DNA of 64,000 bases from Scleropages formosus (GCF_900964775.1 NC_041829.1:11262863-11326862); one strand, 5' to 3'. Positions 1 through 13,603 are shown, counted from the first letter of the stretch. Notes: generated by a model from the letters alone, not told the origin. Program-made: numbers and translations.

Positions 1-726
1 GAGTAAGAGGAGGGTGGACAGGTGGGCTCCACTGAAGCAGCCTCTGAGTCAAAGCTGAAATATCATTCTGGGTCAGGGTGAGATTGATAGGTGGGATTAA
101 GTGAAAGGGAGTAAATGGGTGTGTTGCTTTTCTTTTCCTACTGGGAGGGCAATTTCCCAAAGCTTGAAGAGATAGAAATCAGCACAAAAAAATTTACACA
201 GCCAAGAAGTTCCACAGCAGGATGTCCTTGCTGTAGAGTCGGCATAGAGTTTTTTCTCTCTACCGCTGACTGACTTCCAAGGTGGTGCATGGGATGACAA
301 AAACAGACTCTGCTGTATTATTTGCTAGTACCATATGCCTTAAACCACGTCCTGTGGCACCTGGCAAGCTGTAGTGGAGAGGGTGAAGTTGATCTACAAG
401 AGCAATGCAGCACAATCCAACCACTGTAATTCTAAGTGTGAGGGTAAGGATGTAAAACAGGAAAGACATGCAGCATTTAATGTCTTACTTTTAGAAGATT
501 GCTTGCTGAATAAATTTGCAGGATTGAGAAGTGACAAAATATTTCGTCCAGTTTTCATTAAGTTGTTCTCTTTTTAAACTACTGACTTTCATGGAGTGGG
601 ATTCTTTAAAATGCATATTACTGTGCTCACCTTTGGTAGAGGTTTAATTAACTTGTGAAAATGGTTTGAGATTTTGTTAAAAGATTTTAGGCTTTGATTT
701 TTTCCTATGAATGTTGAGGTCTGTAA

Positions 727-800
727 TGTTACCATGTTGCCAGCCACTAACAATGCTGATATCAAAGTAATTTGTTTATGCCAGTATGATTATATTTTAT
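727..800 (+). repeat. diverged direct repeat, copy 1 (partner at 1638-1711)
   Basis: Bases 740-800 align without gaps to 1651-1711, with 9 mismatches in 61 by eye (about 85% identity). The match extends upstream to 727 and 1638 with 3 more mismatches in about 13. The shared core includes CAAAGTAATTTGTTTATG. The sequences outside the pair do not align, so this is either an old local duplication or two fragments of one dispersed element. Confidence 0.7.
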
Positions 801-1637
801 CCAAAGAAATGCCTGATGCCACGACTCTTCCTTCATAGCAGACAGCATATAAAACTATTTTCTGTGAGATATGAAACTTGTGTACCTTCTTGACCTTACA
901 AAGTAACATAAATAATTAATTAGACAGTTTCCAGTGTCATTATTTTCTCACAACTCCTGAACTACATGATGTGAAATGTTATTTTTCACTTTTGGCAACA
1001 ATACTGTTCAAGGGTGAAAAAGATTATTTTTTTTACAGTTCTGTTTCTGTAAATATAATGCAGTATTCAGTCCTCATAATAGCCCTGTTGTATCTGCATA
1101 TTAAAGACATAATTTGTCTGTAAGTGACCTTTGATCCCTGCAACATAGGCTTTGGGATTTTTGACTCTGCTAATGTCATTCCTTTGAATTTCTTGCTGAT
1201 ATAATTAAAGCCACAAAAACTTGGATAAAGAGAGAAAGTTACAAAGAGTACTTCAGGGTTGAGTCTTCAACTCCCTATTTTCAGCATAATAGTTAAGGTA
1301 AGGAAATAGATTTGTAAAATAAAGGCAACAACCGAAACAACAGAATAAGTCCTTCTGTCATACCCTTGAGAAAACCTATTTACCACTGAAAAAACCTAAA
1401 CCTATTTAACCTTATTTGCTACAGAAAATAAATCTGTAAATATAGTATTATTCTGCCTCCAATGTTTTTCTTCCCACTTAATCACATTGAATTCTGTATT
1501 TCCACTTTATCATGCCCAGTTCAGCATTTCCACACAGTTTCACACACAAGTGTGGTCTCCTCTGAATTGTCCATGTTTAATATTTTGCCACAAAATGTGG
1601 TACCTTACAATAAACATTTGTAATTAAATTTTTCAAA

Positions 1638-1711
1638 TGTTTCCATTTTTCCAGGAGCTAACAATGTTGATACCAAAGTAATTTGTTTATGTCTGCGTGA
1701 TTATATTTTAT
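1638..1711 (+). repeat. diverged direct repeat, copy 2 (partner at 727-800)
   Basis: Second member of the repeat pair described at 727-800. Same orientation, about 910 bp downstream. No coding potential is visible. Confidence 0.7.
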
Positions 1712-2936
1712 TGAAATATATTTTTTCCTCTGGTTGAAGTAGCCTTTGTCAATGTCCTGTGACCTACATGTTGATTACTTTTTCCAAAATTTGGTTCCTC
1801 AGAAGAAACAATCGTCTTTTACTTTCAACAGTAAAATATTAGAACATTTGTATAATTTCATCAGCATATAGTGCACTTTTTTCAGATTAGTCTTTGACAG
1901 GCTTCCCAGAATTTTGTCTAACCATTCCAGTGACACCAGACTTTTTCACTAGAAATTTCTTAACTAGGAGCTTTTTAATTTTTACAGAAATTTACAAGAA
2001 AAATAAAAAATAGAGCAAGAAACCACCAATAAAATAAAACTAAATAACATAAGATGAAACAGTTAAAAAAAAAAAAAAACTATGTGAGAAAATGGGTGAA
2101 AGGGAGCACTTCAATGTGTTATTTCAAATCAATTCTAAACATGTAGGTCTTAAACTTGTATTTAAAGGGGCTCAGAGAAGGAGAACCCCTGGTACTGCAG
2201 CTAGGATTGTAGCTGCTGAATTTTGGATACATTGGCGTGTGAATAAAAATTGGGACAGAAGACCAACAACAATATCTGAATTCCAAGTTTGGTGTCATAG
2301 CCCCACTGAAACCACTGCAGACCTATCATCAAACTTTATTTAAAAAAAAAAAAAGTTTCATATACAGAAACATCAGGCCCTTAGAAGAACAACTTCACTG
2401 CCGGGTCTCCATTTGGGGTAAATTTTGCGATTTTAATTGCATGATAGTAGCAAATATGGATGGCAATTTCCATTACACACTGCAGAAGAGGAACTGCATC
2501 CCCAGAGAGACTGTGCCAGAACACTATCATGGCCTGTGTCTCCCTCTTCTGGATACTTGTTTCAAAGAACATGCCACCTTCCATGGTATTTTTCATAATT
2601 TCCCAAGGTCAAGTCTACAGAAGCTGTAATTACCATTTTGGGGTAAGCGGTGTCAAGCTCAGGAACTGTGGAACAACACTTCACCTTACCTGCACCACAC
2701 AAGGAGAACTTAGATCAGTAAAAAAAACCATTCTCCATTCTTTCAGCCAAAGAATGGTTTTGCAAGCAATACGCTGGAGACTAGTACTTACCTCTAACCT
2801 TTCAATAATTGCATTTAATACCAGTTAAGCTTCTTTGAAAACTAATTATATTAAAGATGGGAAATTATGGATATATCACACTGATATGTACACATCAACA
2901 ACTGTGATAAAAAGCAGTACTAGTACCTTCTGGTCA

Positions 2937-3240
2937 GCTGGTAGCATAGATCGGAATACTGCAGGTTTGAATCCCACTTCCTGTTGTAGTACTCTTGTGA
3001 AACGTTGGTACTGTAAATTCCTCCAATTCAGAAAAAGTTATGCACCTGTCTAAAAAGGCAAATGACTGCAAGTAGGTTAATGGTTTAAGATGCAATTGTA
3101 GCAGGTAGTGTAGCACTTAGAGCACATGCCTTTGGACTCAGAGGTTGAAGGTCTAATCTCACCTCCACCTGTAGAATCCTTCACTGAGGTACTTACCCCA
3201 AGTTATCAATTAAAACCAACCCAGCTGTATAAATTAGTAG
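2937..3240 (+). repeat. two decayed SINE-B (tRNA-derived) fragments in tandem
   Basis: Two successive stretches resemble the tRNA-like head of SINE-B. The first begins at the GGTAGCATAG-like A-box region near 2938 and has a GGTTTGAATCCC B box near 2964. The second begins near 3098 (GCAGGTAGTGTAGCAC) and runs into the typical body with TGAGGTACTTACCCC near 3187. Both are clearly more diverged than the copy at 21436. Confidence 0.6.
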
Positions 3241-4317
3241 GGTCATTGCTATAGCTAGAAAAAGTGTGGCTTTGTTTCATACAGCACATTATCACCATCA
3301 CCACACCTGCAGTTAACAAATATCAAGAGTGTATTGTCTACTGAGAAGGAATATCATTGCAAAATGGGATGACCAAGGTCAGTAAGAAGCTGAAGTGCCA
3401 ACAACCAGTTCATGGAGCACCAGCTGCAGGATTTTATCATGGTACAACAATGTGCAGTTCAGTGGAGAGCTGCATTCACTCAACAACCTGGAACATTTGC
3501 CGAATCCCTCCCACTGTCACAATCTGCTTAGTGGTGACGTTTCATGTCCCTCATTAATAAATATGTTTTTGCTTATCTGCAAGCATAGAAGTACATCATA
3601 GCATCAGTTCTTTGGACAATTCAATCCACTCTATGACTAAGAAAGTACACATTACACTAAGAACTGTTGAAAACTTTCAAACCTTGACCCTCAACTTTTT
3701 CTAGTCAGTTTTTTTCTTTTACACTAGCATCTAGCATTGCATTGATTTTTATATATATGTAGGTTTTACAGATGTTGATGACTGAAAATAACATCATACA
3801 AATAGAGCTCTGACCAATATGTTTTGAAATCTTGCCTGCTCATAATTGCTATTGTTAATGTTCAGAAAAAAAAAAATAAATGTATGAATCTAATTTATCA
3901 CCATGGAATTACATAAACACGTGAGGCAATCTTCTGGTCTCCACGTTATATCTTTATTAAGAAAACAATTACATTGTGCATAAATTATATAAAATTATGA
4001 TACGAGTGGTACGGTCAGTAAGTTCTATACCCGAGTTCTGTGTGTTTGAGGTTACGCGCATTAAAATTGGCCACCAAGCAGACTTGCTGTGCTGCATATG
4101 CCTATAACTTGGAACCACCACAGGGCCACACAGCAGTCCATGCAACTCACTAGCTGTTCCATGTATGAGAAAAACCATGATTTACTATAGGCAGGGGTTG
4201 GTGAGGGTGTATCTCGTACTACTACTCCAGCAGCACGGTAATCAGACAAAAAAACCACAACACTGACACTTCTAAAGGCAATAAATATGTGCTGCACATG
4301 GACATGTCTGAGTGATG

Positions 4318-4395
4318 AATTATGCTTTGCCAGTCAGGTGGTCTTGAACCCAGGACTGTATGGACAGCTCCACTGGCATGTACTACCCCCCGCTA
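4318..4395 (-). repeat. possible tRNA-derived SINE head fragment
   Basis: On the minus strand the piece reads like a short SINE head: a GGGGGGTAGTACATGCC start and a GGTTCAAGACC-type B box. The body and tail are absent. It does not fold as a tRNA, so it is a relic and not a gene. Family assignment is uncertain. Confidence 0.35.
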
Positions 4396-4939
4396 AAAAA
4401 AAACCCAAGGCGCTGTGGTGTTTAATGGACAAGAGAAATCAAAGATGATCTTCACAGTGCTGCCTGCCCTGTCTAGTTTGATGTAAGCTTTGTCCAGTAG
4501 GCAGATGATGGTGTCCTTCGCTCCACTGTGGTCCTATTCAAACTGGAAGAGCTGCAGTGCAGTGCTGACTAAACTAAACACAGAATGTAAACTGGCTTGT
4601 TATGGCTGTTGTAAAGCAGTGTTTTTATTTGTATTACTATAGCTAGTGACTGTTTCTAAAACAGATAATAGAGGAACATCGTCCGCTTTGTAGCCGTGGG
4701 TCGCCATTGTGGCTCAGCCGATTTCGCGTAGCTGCGCCATTTTAGATGCACCAGTCAGTGACACCACCCGTTAGGTCCCTATTTAGGTGCACACCTCACT
4801 ATTGTGCTGAGAAAGGTGTTATGAATTTATTCCAGCGTATACGCGAAATAGATTTAAAACTAAATATATACGACACATAATTTAGATGAGGCCTTGACAA
4901 CCTATTAAGGGCATTTACTGGAAACTTCATCCGTATGAA

Positions 4940-5021
4940 GTCACGGTGGCCGAGAGGTTAAGGCGTTGGACTCGAAATCCAATGGGGTTTCCCCGCACAG
5001 GTTCGAATCCTGTTCGTGACG
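4940..5021 (+). tRNA. tRNA-Ser (anticodon CGA)
   Basis: The 82-nt sequence folds as a class II tRNA. The acceptor stem GTCACGG (4940-4946) pairs with TCGTGAC (5014-5020), followed by a G discriminator at 5021. The anticodon stem TTGGA/TCCAA encloses the loop CTCGAAA, which puts the anticodon CGA at 4973-4975 (reads UCG serine codons). A long variable arm with GGGG/CCCC pairing, as expected for serine tRNA, is at 4983-4994. The T arm is ACAGG-TTCGAAT-CCTGT. The internal Pol III promoter is visible: an A box starting near TGGCCGAGAGG and a B box GGTTCGAATCC at 5000-5010. A T5 terminator follows at 5029-5033. There is no intron. Unlike the SINEs nearby, all stems pair, so this looks like a working gene. 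Confidence 0.95.
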
Positions 5022-5028
5022 TTTAACA

Positions 5029-5033
5029 TTTTT
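5029..5033 (+). terminator. Pol III terminator of tRNA-Ser
   Basis: A run of five T begins 8 nt after the tRNA 3' end. This is the usual RNA polymerase III stop signal. Confidence 0.75.
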
Positions 5034-5649
5034 AATTTCAACATCGCATTTTATCCTTTTCAGTAGGGTACTGAAATATTTAAAACGTAAGTAGAAACCA
5101 TAAATATTTTACCTCATTGCCTAAAACTACATATACTGCCATGTTGAGTGTATTAAATGTGACTGAAGAAGGCAGAACCAGAAAACTATTTATTTGGTCA
5201 GTTTTCAATACATGCGGCATCATGCGAATATTTATTTAACATTTGCATTTAAATTTGCTTTGGAATTAACTGGGCGCCTGCGTCTACTTACTTTGTGTTG
5301 TTAAAGCACAGCGTGATGAAATATAATAATGTACGAATATAGATTACAGTATTATATAATAAAGTATTGCCGAAATGTAATTTAAAGAACATCCTATATT
5401 AACAACAGATATTCACAACAGAGATATGTCACTAAAAGTTGTGCTGAAAACGGAGTACTTCTCATTCGGCCCCGTTTTCGACAGGAAGTGCCTTCAAGTG
5501 GGTAAGCACAAAAGTAAAACTGCACCCTAAATGTGTGTTCGGCCATGTACTGTACGTCATTTTAGTTACGCTTGTAACATTCAGAAAATATTAACACGTA
5601 AAATAGTATAATTCCAAGTTACACGACGGCGTTAAATATTAAGTTTTTT

Positions 5650-6845
5650 CTTTGTTACCCAACGGGACTCTGTGTTCTCAGGGCCATTGTTGCGAGAGCG
5701 CGCACAGCGCGTACCAACCGTGGCTTTGTATTGGCAGTTTTAATGGCTGTTTTGATTCACATTTCATATTCGTTATAGAGTTACAAATTCGGACACGGTT
5801 AGAATGATTGCAAAAATTACTCGGTATACTATTCCGCATGATATGTGGAAATAGATTTTAAAAAATATGAGGAAAGCGATGCTTCGGGCACCCCTCCACC
5901 AAGTCGGCCGAGTGGAACGGTCTGGACTATTTATAATCGCGGAGGCACACACGTTGGCGCAGTCTGGGGGTATTGTTCGGAGGCAGGGGAGAAACTTACA
6001 GTTGTGACATCGTACTAAATTGTGTAGAAAGCGAAAAAATAGATAATGAAGTGGACAGCTGAGCGGCAGGCTGTTTTTATATGACCTTATATAAACTTGA
6101 GAAATAGCTACTGCTTTAAAAATACATTAACTATATGTTAACGTTAGACTTACTGTGGTACAAGCTAGCAAACAAAAGTTAACCCGGTCACAAAGACGCA
6201 CTTGGGAGGGAGGTTTTCCGTCGTTTCAAGGCTAGATACAAACTAGTTACGTTCTTGCGCCTCTAAAATAGATATACAGCGATAATCCAAAAATCTGACC
6301 ACTGGATAAATTGGTTTTTTTTTTTTTTTTGGTCGTTGGTCAGGGTAGGTTTAAACAGCTAACCACGGGGTATAGCCCACAGCGAGGCGTTCCAGAGAGG
6401 AAGAGAGAACGGAAGCATCTATTATGTTAAGATAACTAGTTTTATGTGGTCAGTCTCAAAACTGCAGACAATGACCATGGCAGGAGCTTCATTTTTAAGG
6501 GAGTTGTAGTTAAATATTTCAAGATCTGAGAGATTTTTGCAGAAAATTCTCGTGTGGAGGAAGTGAGATAGAAACGTGATAGCAAGCTTGATTCTATTTA
6601 AAACGAAAGTTCATCTACAGATTTAGCCAACGTCGAGGGAGGACTCTTCCCCAATCCCTCTGTGTCTTTTTTTTTTCTGTACACATTAGTAACTTGTCAA
6701 AGTGGACAGAGCTCGTTAGAGCCCGGCTAGTTAGCTGACCATTTTTCCAGCCCCACAGTTCTAGCTAGCGAGGTCTCGCAGCCGAATGCTGCTCATTGGT
6801 TTTGTGCTACTAGTATAGCTCAGTACAATACATTCCCCATCAAAC
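5650..6845 (+). promoter_or_regulatory. probable nabp1 promoter and 5' UTR region
   Basis: This stretch has noticeably more CpG than the surrounding AT-rich DNA, especially 5690-5730 and 5880-5980, and more again around 6745-7050. A TATA-like TATTTATAATCGCGG sequence lies near 5928. An inverted CCAAT box (ATTGG) is near 6796, about 50 bp before the nabp1 start codon. I cannot place the transcription start. It could be either near 6750 or at a distal 5' exon near 5950. Confidence 0.45.
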
Positions 6846-8984
<2,139 letters not shown>

Positions 8985-9347
8985 CATGCCAAAACTACTC
9001 CCTGGACTTTGTCCCCCTGAACGCACAGTTCCATCCCAACCTAGTGCCAGTGTTGAATTACCATCCCCCTAACCTAGCCCATCATGTGTGCTAAAACTAT
9101 ACACCCTACTTGAACACTTAATGCACTTTCTTTATAAAGATTGCAAGTCATTACTGTAACTGCAGGATGTCACTCCTGCATTATTTGAATGCCACAGTCT
9201 GTGCATTTTTTTCTGGGTTTCAAGTTCCAATCCTGCTGCTTATGATTGGTTTCCTTATTGACCAAAACATACCGTAAGTGACCGTGTGAAAGTAAAGGTG
9301 GTAGTTTGATATTTACACGTAGGCTAATTTAATTTGTTTGAAATTAA

Positions 9348-9353
9348 AATAAA
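9348..9353 (+). terminator. nabp1 poly(A) signal
   Basis: AATAAA, overlapping an ATTAAA at 9343-9348, lies 364 nt after the nabp1 stop, with no better site between. It sets a likely 3' end near 9370. Inferred from motif and position only. Confidence 0.6.
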
Positions 9354-9502
9354 AAGTAAAACCCTGTCTTTTTCATGAGTTCTGTTGAGCAACTCAGTGG
9401 CCACAGAGCTACTGTAAATTTCAGGAAGGTACTGAAAAACAGCTTTAGTTGTACATCCTAATACTAAATACAGGACATGTTTCAATTGCAGCTATATTCA
9501 TT

Positions 9503-9508
9503 TTTAAT
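9503..9508 (-). terminator. candidate ftcdnl1 poly(A) signal
   Basis: TTTAAT on the plus strand reads ATTAAA on the minus strand, about 490 nt past the ftcdnl1 stop. If used, the tail-to-tail transcripts of nabp1 and ftcdnl1 end about 100 bp apart. Weak evidence. Confidence 0.3.
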
Positions 9509-9992
9509 TAGTACCTTATCTGCTCATTTAAATCTTATAGTGGCTGGGGGAAAGTAGGTAATACTATGCAAACAGGCACACAGCTCTCCGTATCAATCTT
9601 ACTGCCCTATGAACAGCACAGAGACAATTGTAATTTTTTTTGACTGACTTTTGATAGAGGAACAGCTTTGCACCTGACCAAAGTCAGAAGACTTCTCCAG
9701 CCAACACTGAATTTTAAACAGTCTATTGCAATTAAATGTACACAAAAAACTGAATCAATGGCCCTAGCATAAGCCCTTGCGTGACTATGATGGCAAACAC
9801 CATTCATGCCGTAAAGGGAGTTGCTGCAAGTGTTAAGTTGTGATGAGCCCTGAGCCCCTTAAGTGCTACAACTGCAAGGTGTGAGAGGATCATGCAACAA
9901 CTGGCACTTCCTGGAAAAATTACTAAATTAGTACATTTTGGGTGACAAAGTAGCTGCTCAGTTGAATATCCTGAAATAGGTGGGCTGATTAG

Positions 9993-12553
9993 TTACATAC
10001 GGGCACCATGCTGCTCTCTCCAGTATTCTCCAATACCCTGAGAAATGGCATGCTCTGCCAGTAACCTGCACTCTTGGGGAGTAAACCCCACCAGCAAGGC
10101 ACCCTCCATATCCACACCATGTTGACCCGCAAGCTCTGCAACACGGGTGGAGATCAGCGATGCAGGAATGTGGTAGTACGTGCTTCCCCCTACACTAAAT
10201 GATGGCCAGTGCTCTGCTGGTGGGGCTCCCTGTACGCTCTCGACATTGCAGGCGATTTCCACGGCACCCTTGTGTGGCAGGGCAAGCACCTGCACACCCG
10301 GCAGTCCCCCCGGGGTGGATTCACGTAGGCCAGAAGCTACTTTGCGGCCGATGCTCAGGTCCTCAGTAGTAATGGTCACGTTGCAGTTCATCACATAAGG
10401 GCTGGCTCCTACCCCTAATGGAGAAAAGGCCCCACCAAGGACAGGAGACCAAAGTTGCAAGCACTCTGAAAAGGACTTAAGTTTAAAATGATCCTCAGAA
10501 CCTCCTGAAGCCCCATTTAAAAATAAGTACCAGATTTAGTCTTTTCCCTTTCATTATATAAAAATCATTTATAAAATAGGTAACATAATCCCATGACTCT
10601 TCATAAAATATAGAATTGCTTCAATGCTGTGCAAAAGCTCTGAGGACCCAGCAGTCTTCTGGACACACACTGACCTGTCAGGCCATATCTGCTCTGCGGT
10701 CTCCCTCCAACATCCGGCTGAGTGCAGGAGAGATCTGTTGTTTTTCGGAACCAGCCTATCTCCTTGCGCCGCTGTGCCAGGCCGCGGTGCAGGGGCATAT
10801 CAGCGGAACCAAAGTAAAAGGCAGCGGTACCAGGCACAAGTTCAGTCAGTCTGGCAGCCAGTACTGGACACAAAGCCAGAGGGGGATGGTATTTAGGATT
10901 TTCACACTGGCAGCAAGATGTGCATACACAGCTAGATATAAACATTTAGCTGACACTTCTCCCCAAAGCAACTTACACTGTTAAGGTTACAATTATTTAC
11001 ACAACCAGGTAATTTTACTAGAGCAATTCAGGATAAGTACCTTGCTCAAGGGTACTAGAGCAGGAGATAAGGCTTGAACCTGTGACCTTCAGGTCCAAAG
11101 GCAGTCACGCTAACCAGCACACTACCAGCTGTGCTTAAAAATACCTGCAGACTCTGATACATGTATCTGAACTGGAGACTAAGCCAGCAACACAGGGCGC
11201 AAGGCTGGAGGGTGAGGGGAGCACCCGGGACGGGACGCCAGTCCATCACAGGGTACCCCAAGTGGGACTCGAACCCCAGACCTGCCAGAGACTGGGACCC
11301 AGCCAAGGCCGCTGTGCCACTGAGCCCCCTAAAAGGATTATATGTTTTATTAATTTTATTTTTATTTTACAATTTTATTGTAACATATCCCATAAGGGTT
11401 ATGTGACGACAAGGTTTTTGGCTTCAGACACAGTATCACAATTTAAAACACACACAAAAGCACACGTCTGGGTAATTTAGAGTCATCAATACACCTGAAA
11501 CATATTTTTGGACTGTGGGCGGAAATCTGCCAGAGGTAGGTGATTCGATGCAGATGACTCGAGTCTGACTTAAATTGCAAATTTTTCAGACTTGAGACTT
11601 TCTTGACTGTGCATAAAAAAACGACTTCACGACTTAAACTTGGTGAGCTATGACTTGGACTTGATAGTAATGACTGGTGAAGACTTGGCATTCTATCAAT
11701 GGAATCATTATTATTATATTCTTGTAATTCCATATCCACAAGTTATATTAAAAAAAGGTATATTGAGCAATAGTGAGAAAATTATCAATCAGCACATGCA
11801 GACAGGGGGAAAACTATCTGCATAGAACAGAAAACAACTATGTCTGAGGGATTAATGTCAAAGACTATTAGTATTGGATATTCAGAATTATGGTTGACAC
11901 TGCTAACCAGAAAAGAAAAGCTGTTTGCAAAACCTGTGAGTCAAAAATCAGTGACAACAACCACAACATCAAATTTCATTTATCATTCTAAGACTCATAA
12001 AGACAGGTATGTTAACTATAATTAATTATAACCATATAATTATACATGCTGAGTTCTTAAAAAACTGTGATTGAGGCTTCACTAGGGGTGTGAGACTTTG
12101 GGGAAACGTACAAATTACGATTTAACTATTATACTAGCGTAGGGGGCGCGATGATGTGGTGGGTTGGACCGGGTCCTGCTCTTCAGTAGGTCTGGGGTTC
12201 GAGTCCCGCTTGGGGTGCCTTGCGACGGACTGGCGTCCCGTCCTGGGTGTATTCCCCTCCCCCTCCGGCCTTACGCCCTGTATTACCGGGTAGGCTCCGG
12301 TTCCCCGTGACCCCGTATGGGACAAGCGGTTCTGAAAATGTGTGTGTGTGTGTGTGTGTGTACAACAGAACGAGTCCTACCCTTTTCTGTTGCCATTTGA
12401 TGTATAAATGTACAAAAACATCTGTTAATTAAAACAAAAGTATTAATGTTGTTCCTCCATTTTGGCCACAGCATCTTGTAATTCTGTTAGGTGCTGTGTG
12501 AAATATTTACGCCGTAAATTGAACAAATGTTAATTTTTACAAATCTAGTCTTT

Positions 12554-12595
<42 letters not shown>

Positions 12596-13603
12596 TAAGA
12601 CACTGGACAGCTGTAGCAAGATGTCAGATGCACAATAGAGAACAAGATATCTATTTGACGTAAGTAAATATTAATAGGAAGAGAAAGTGCTATGGAGGTT
12701 TGCACTCTCCAACTTTTGCACAGTGTATGCAGACGAGTGAAGTTTATAATTTGCAAAATGTTAACATTTCTTCTCCTTTTTCAGCTTTAGGTAGTAAAAA
12801 TTCTATTACATTCATCATGGGTTCCATGCTGTAATGATAAAATGTGTTCTAAGTCCAAGGTGACTGAGTACTTTTATGGGCAGTGTATGTATGTATGTAT
12901 GCCTCCGTGTGTGACTATAGACATACAGTAAATACCTACAAACACAGAAATATGTTAGAACTGAGCTGTACATATATGTCAACAAAGAGGCCATTAGGCA
13001 TGAGTTCCTCACCTCTCGCCTCAATACCACACTCCTCCAGTCCCACATCCTCCCCCAAGGGATACAGAGGTATCAGGTCAACGGCACCCAAGCAAGGGTG
13101 GACTCCTATGTGGTTACGCACGTCAACGAGCCGACAGGCTTCTTCGCAGGCCGACAGCACGGCCTCCCCTGCGACAGCCGGCAGAGTCTCTTCAACAACA
13201 AGGAGACCGGATGGTGGCCATGTCAGAACATTCAGAAGCATATGAACGACCATACACACCGACGCTCTCCACACTGGCTGAGATGGTAATGACTGAGCGG
13301 TTGTAGTCACGGTCACTGAAAATGTTGAGCACGGACGTCCCTTCACGCCAACCTCCTGACAACAAAGGGACGAAACGGAAAATCACTGCGCATGGACTCG
13401 GAGAAGCGGCTGAATGTTCAAATGATGTCAATAGGGAATCGCACAACTCTATATGCAGCGCTGTCGCCGTGGACAGCGGGCGCCTGACCGTGCCGTTTAC
13501 GTGCGGCTGCCCTGGCCACTTTCTCCACAGCGTCTCTGTTCCGTGCCTCCGAGATGTTCAGCAAGCAGGCGACCAGCCGCCGACCTGCAGCCAACGGACC
13601 CAT
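9993..13603 (-). CDS. ftcdnl1: FTCDNL1, full-length formiminotransferase-like protein
   Basis: Five coding exons, listed in minus-strand order: 13603-13489, 13355-13260, 13168-13013, 10863-10675 and 10414-9993. All junctions keep phase 1 and use GT-AG. The product is 325 residues, the length of the whole formiminotransferase part of FTCD (about 326). The first three exons form the N-terminal subdomain, including GEAVLSACEEACRLVDVRNH and VHPCLGAVDLIPLYP. His94 corresponds to the catalytic His82 of FTCD, but the GEHPRMG motif of FTCD reads GVHPCLG here. The last exon supplies the C-terminal subdomain (LTGVGASPYVMNCNVTITTE onwards). Known FTCD moves a formimino group from formiminoglutamate to tetrahydrofolate. 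Whether this paralogue does so is unknown. The exon 1 donor is ambiguous: 13489 (GTCAGG) matches the human length, while 13501 (GTAAAC) would drop four codons in frame. Start MGPLAAGRRLVACLLNISEA follows the human N-terminus. Confidence 0.93.
10941..11133 (-). repeat. SINE-B copy in ftcdnl1 intron 3
   Basis: Near-complete minus-strand copy, in plus-strand order: tail complement, AAAGCAACTTACACTG, AGTACCTTGCTCAAGGGTAC, then the complement of the tRNA-like head (GGCTTGAACCTGTGACC) and CACTACCAGCTGTG. It lies next to a SINE-A copy. Confidence 0.8.
11169..11330 (-). repeat. SINE-A copy in ftcdnl1 intron 3
   Basis: Minus-strand SINE-A. Read on the minus strand it starts AGGGGGCTCAGTGGCACAG, has the B box GGGGTTCGAGTCCC and the body GATGGACTGGCGTCCCGTCC, and stops before the usual TG-rich tail. 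Confidence 0.8.
11465..11530 (-). repeat. fragment of a dispersed fish repeat
   Basis: Contains TAATTTAGAGTCATCAATACACCTG and TTTTTGGACTGTGGGCGG-like blocks that belong to a repeat widespread in fish genomes; a longer copy lies at 28430-28690. Heavily truncated here. Confidence 0.5.
12142..12361 (+). repeat. SINE-A copy in ftcdnl1 intron 3
   Basis: Complete plus-strand copy from GGGGGCGCGATGATGTGG, through the B box GGGGTTCGAGTCCCGC and the GGACTGGCGTCCCGTCC body, to GACAAGCGGTTCTGAAAATG and a (TG) tail. I did not find a clear target-site duplication. Confidence 0.85.
12551..12593. repeat. homopolymer pair T10-A33
   Basis: Ten T followed directly by 33 A inside ftcdnl1 intron 3. Most likely a retroposon tail relic expanded by slippage. 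The exact length is liable to sequencing error. Confidence 0.8.

Larger units (their letters stand above)
1..4300. other. AT-rich intergenic stretch with no recognisable gene
   Basis: No reading frame here matches a protein I recognise, and the open frames are short with no flanking splice sites that extend them. Several AATAAA or ATTAAA signals occur (for example near 509 and 1610), so part of this may be the 3' untranslated region of a gene lying left of the window. It also holds a diverged 74-bp direct repeat (727-800 and 1638-1711) and two decayed tRNA-type SINE pieces near 2937-3240. A 71-codon minus-strand frame at 2381-2596 is unexplained. Confidence 0.5.

Noticed and set aside
12134-12474. 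Short frames on both strands and a VCVCVCV peptide
   Set aside because: Translations of the SINE-A copy and its TG tail.
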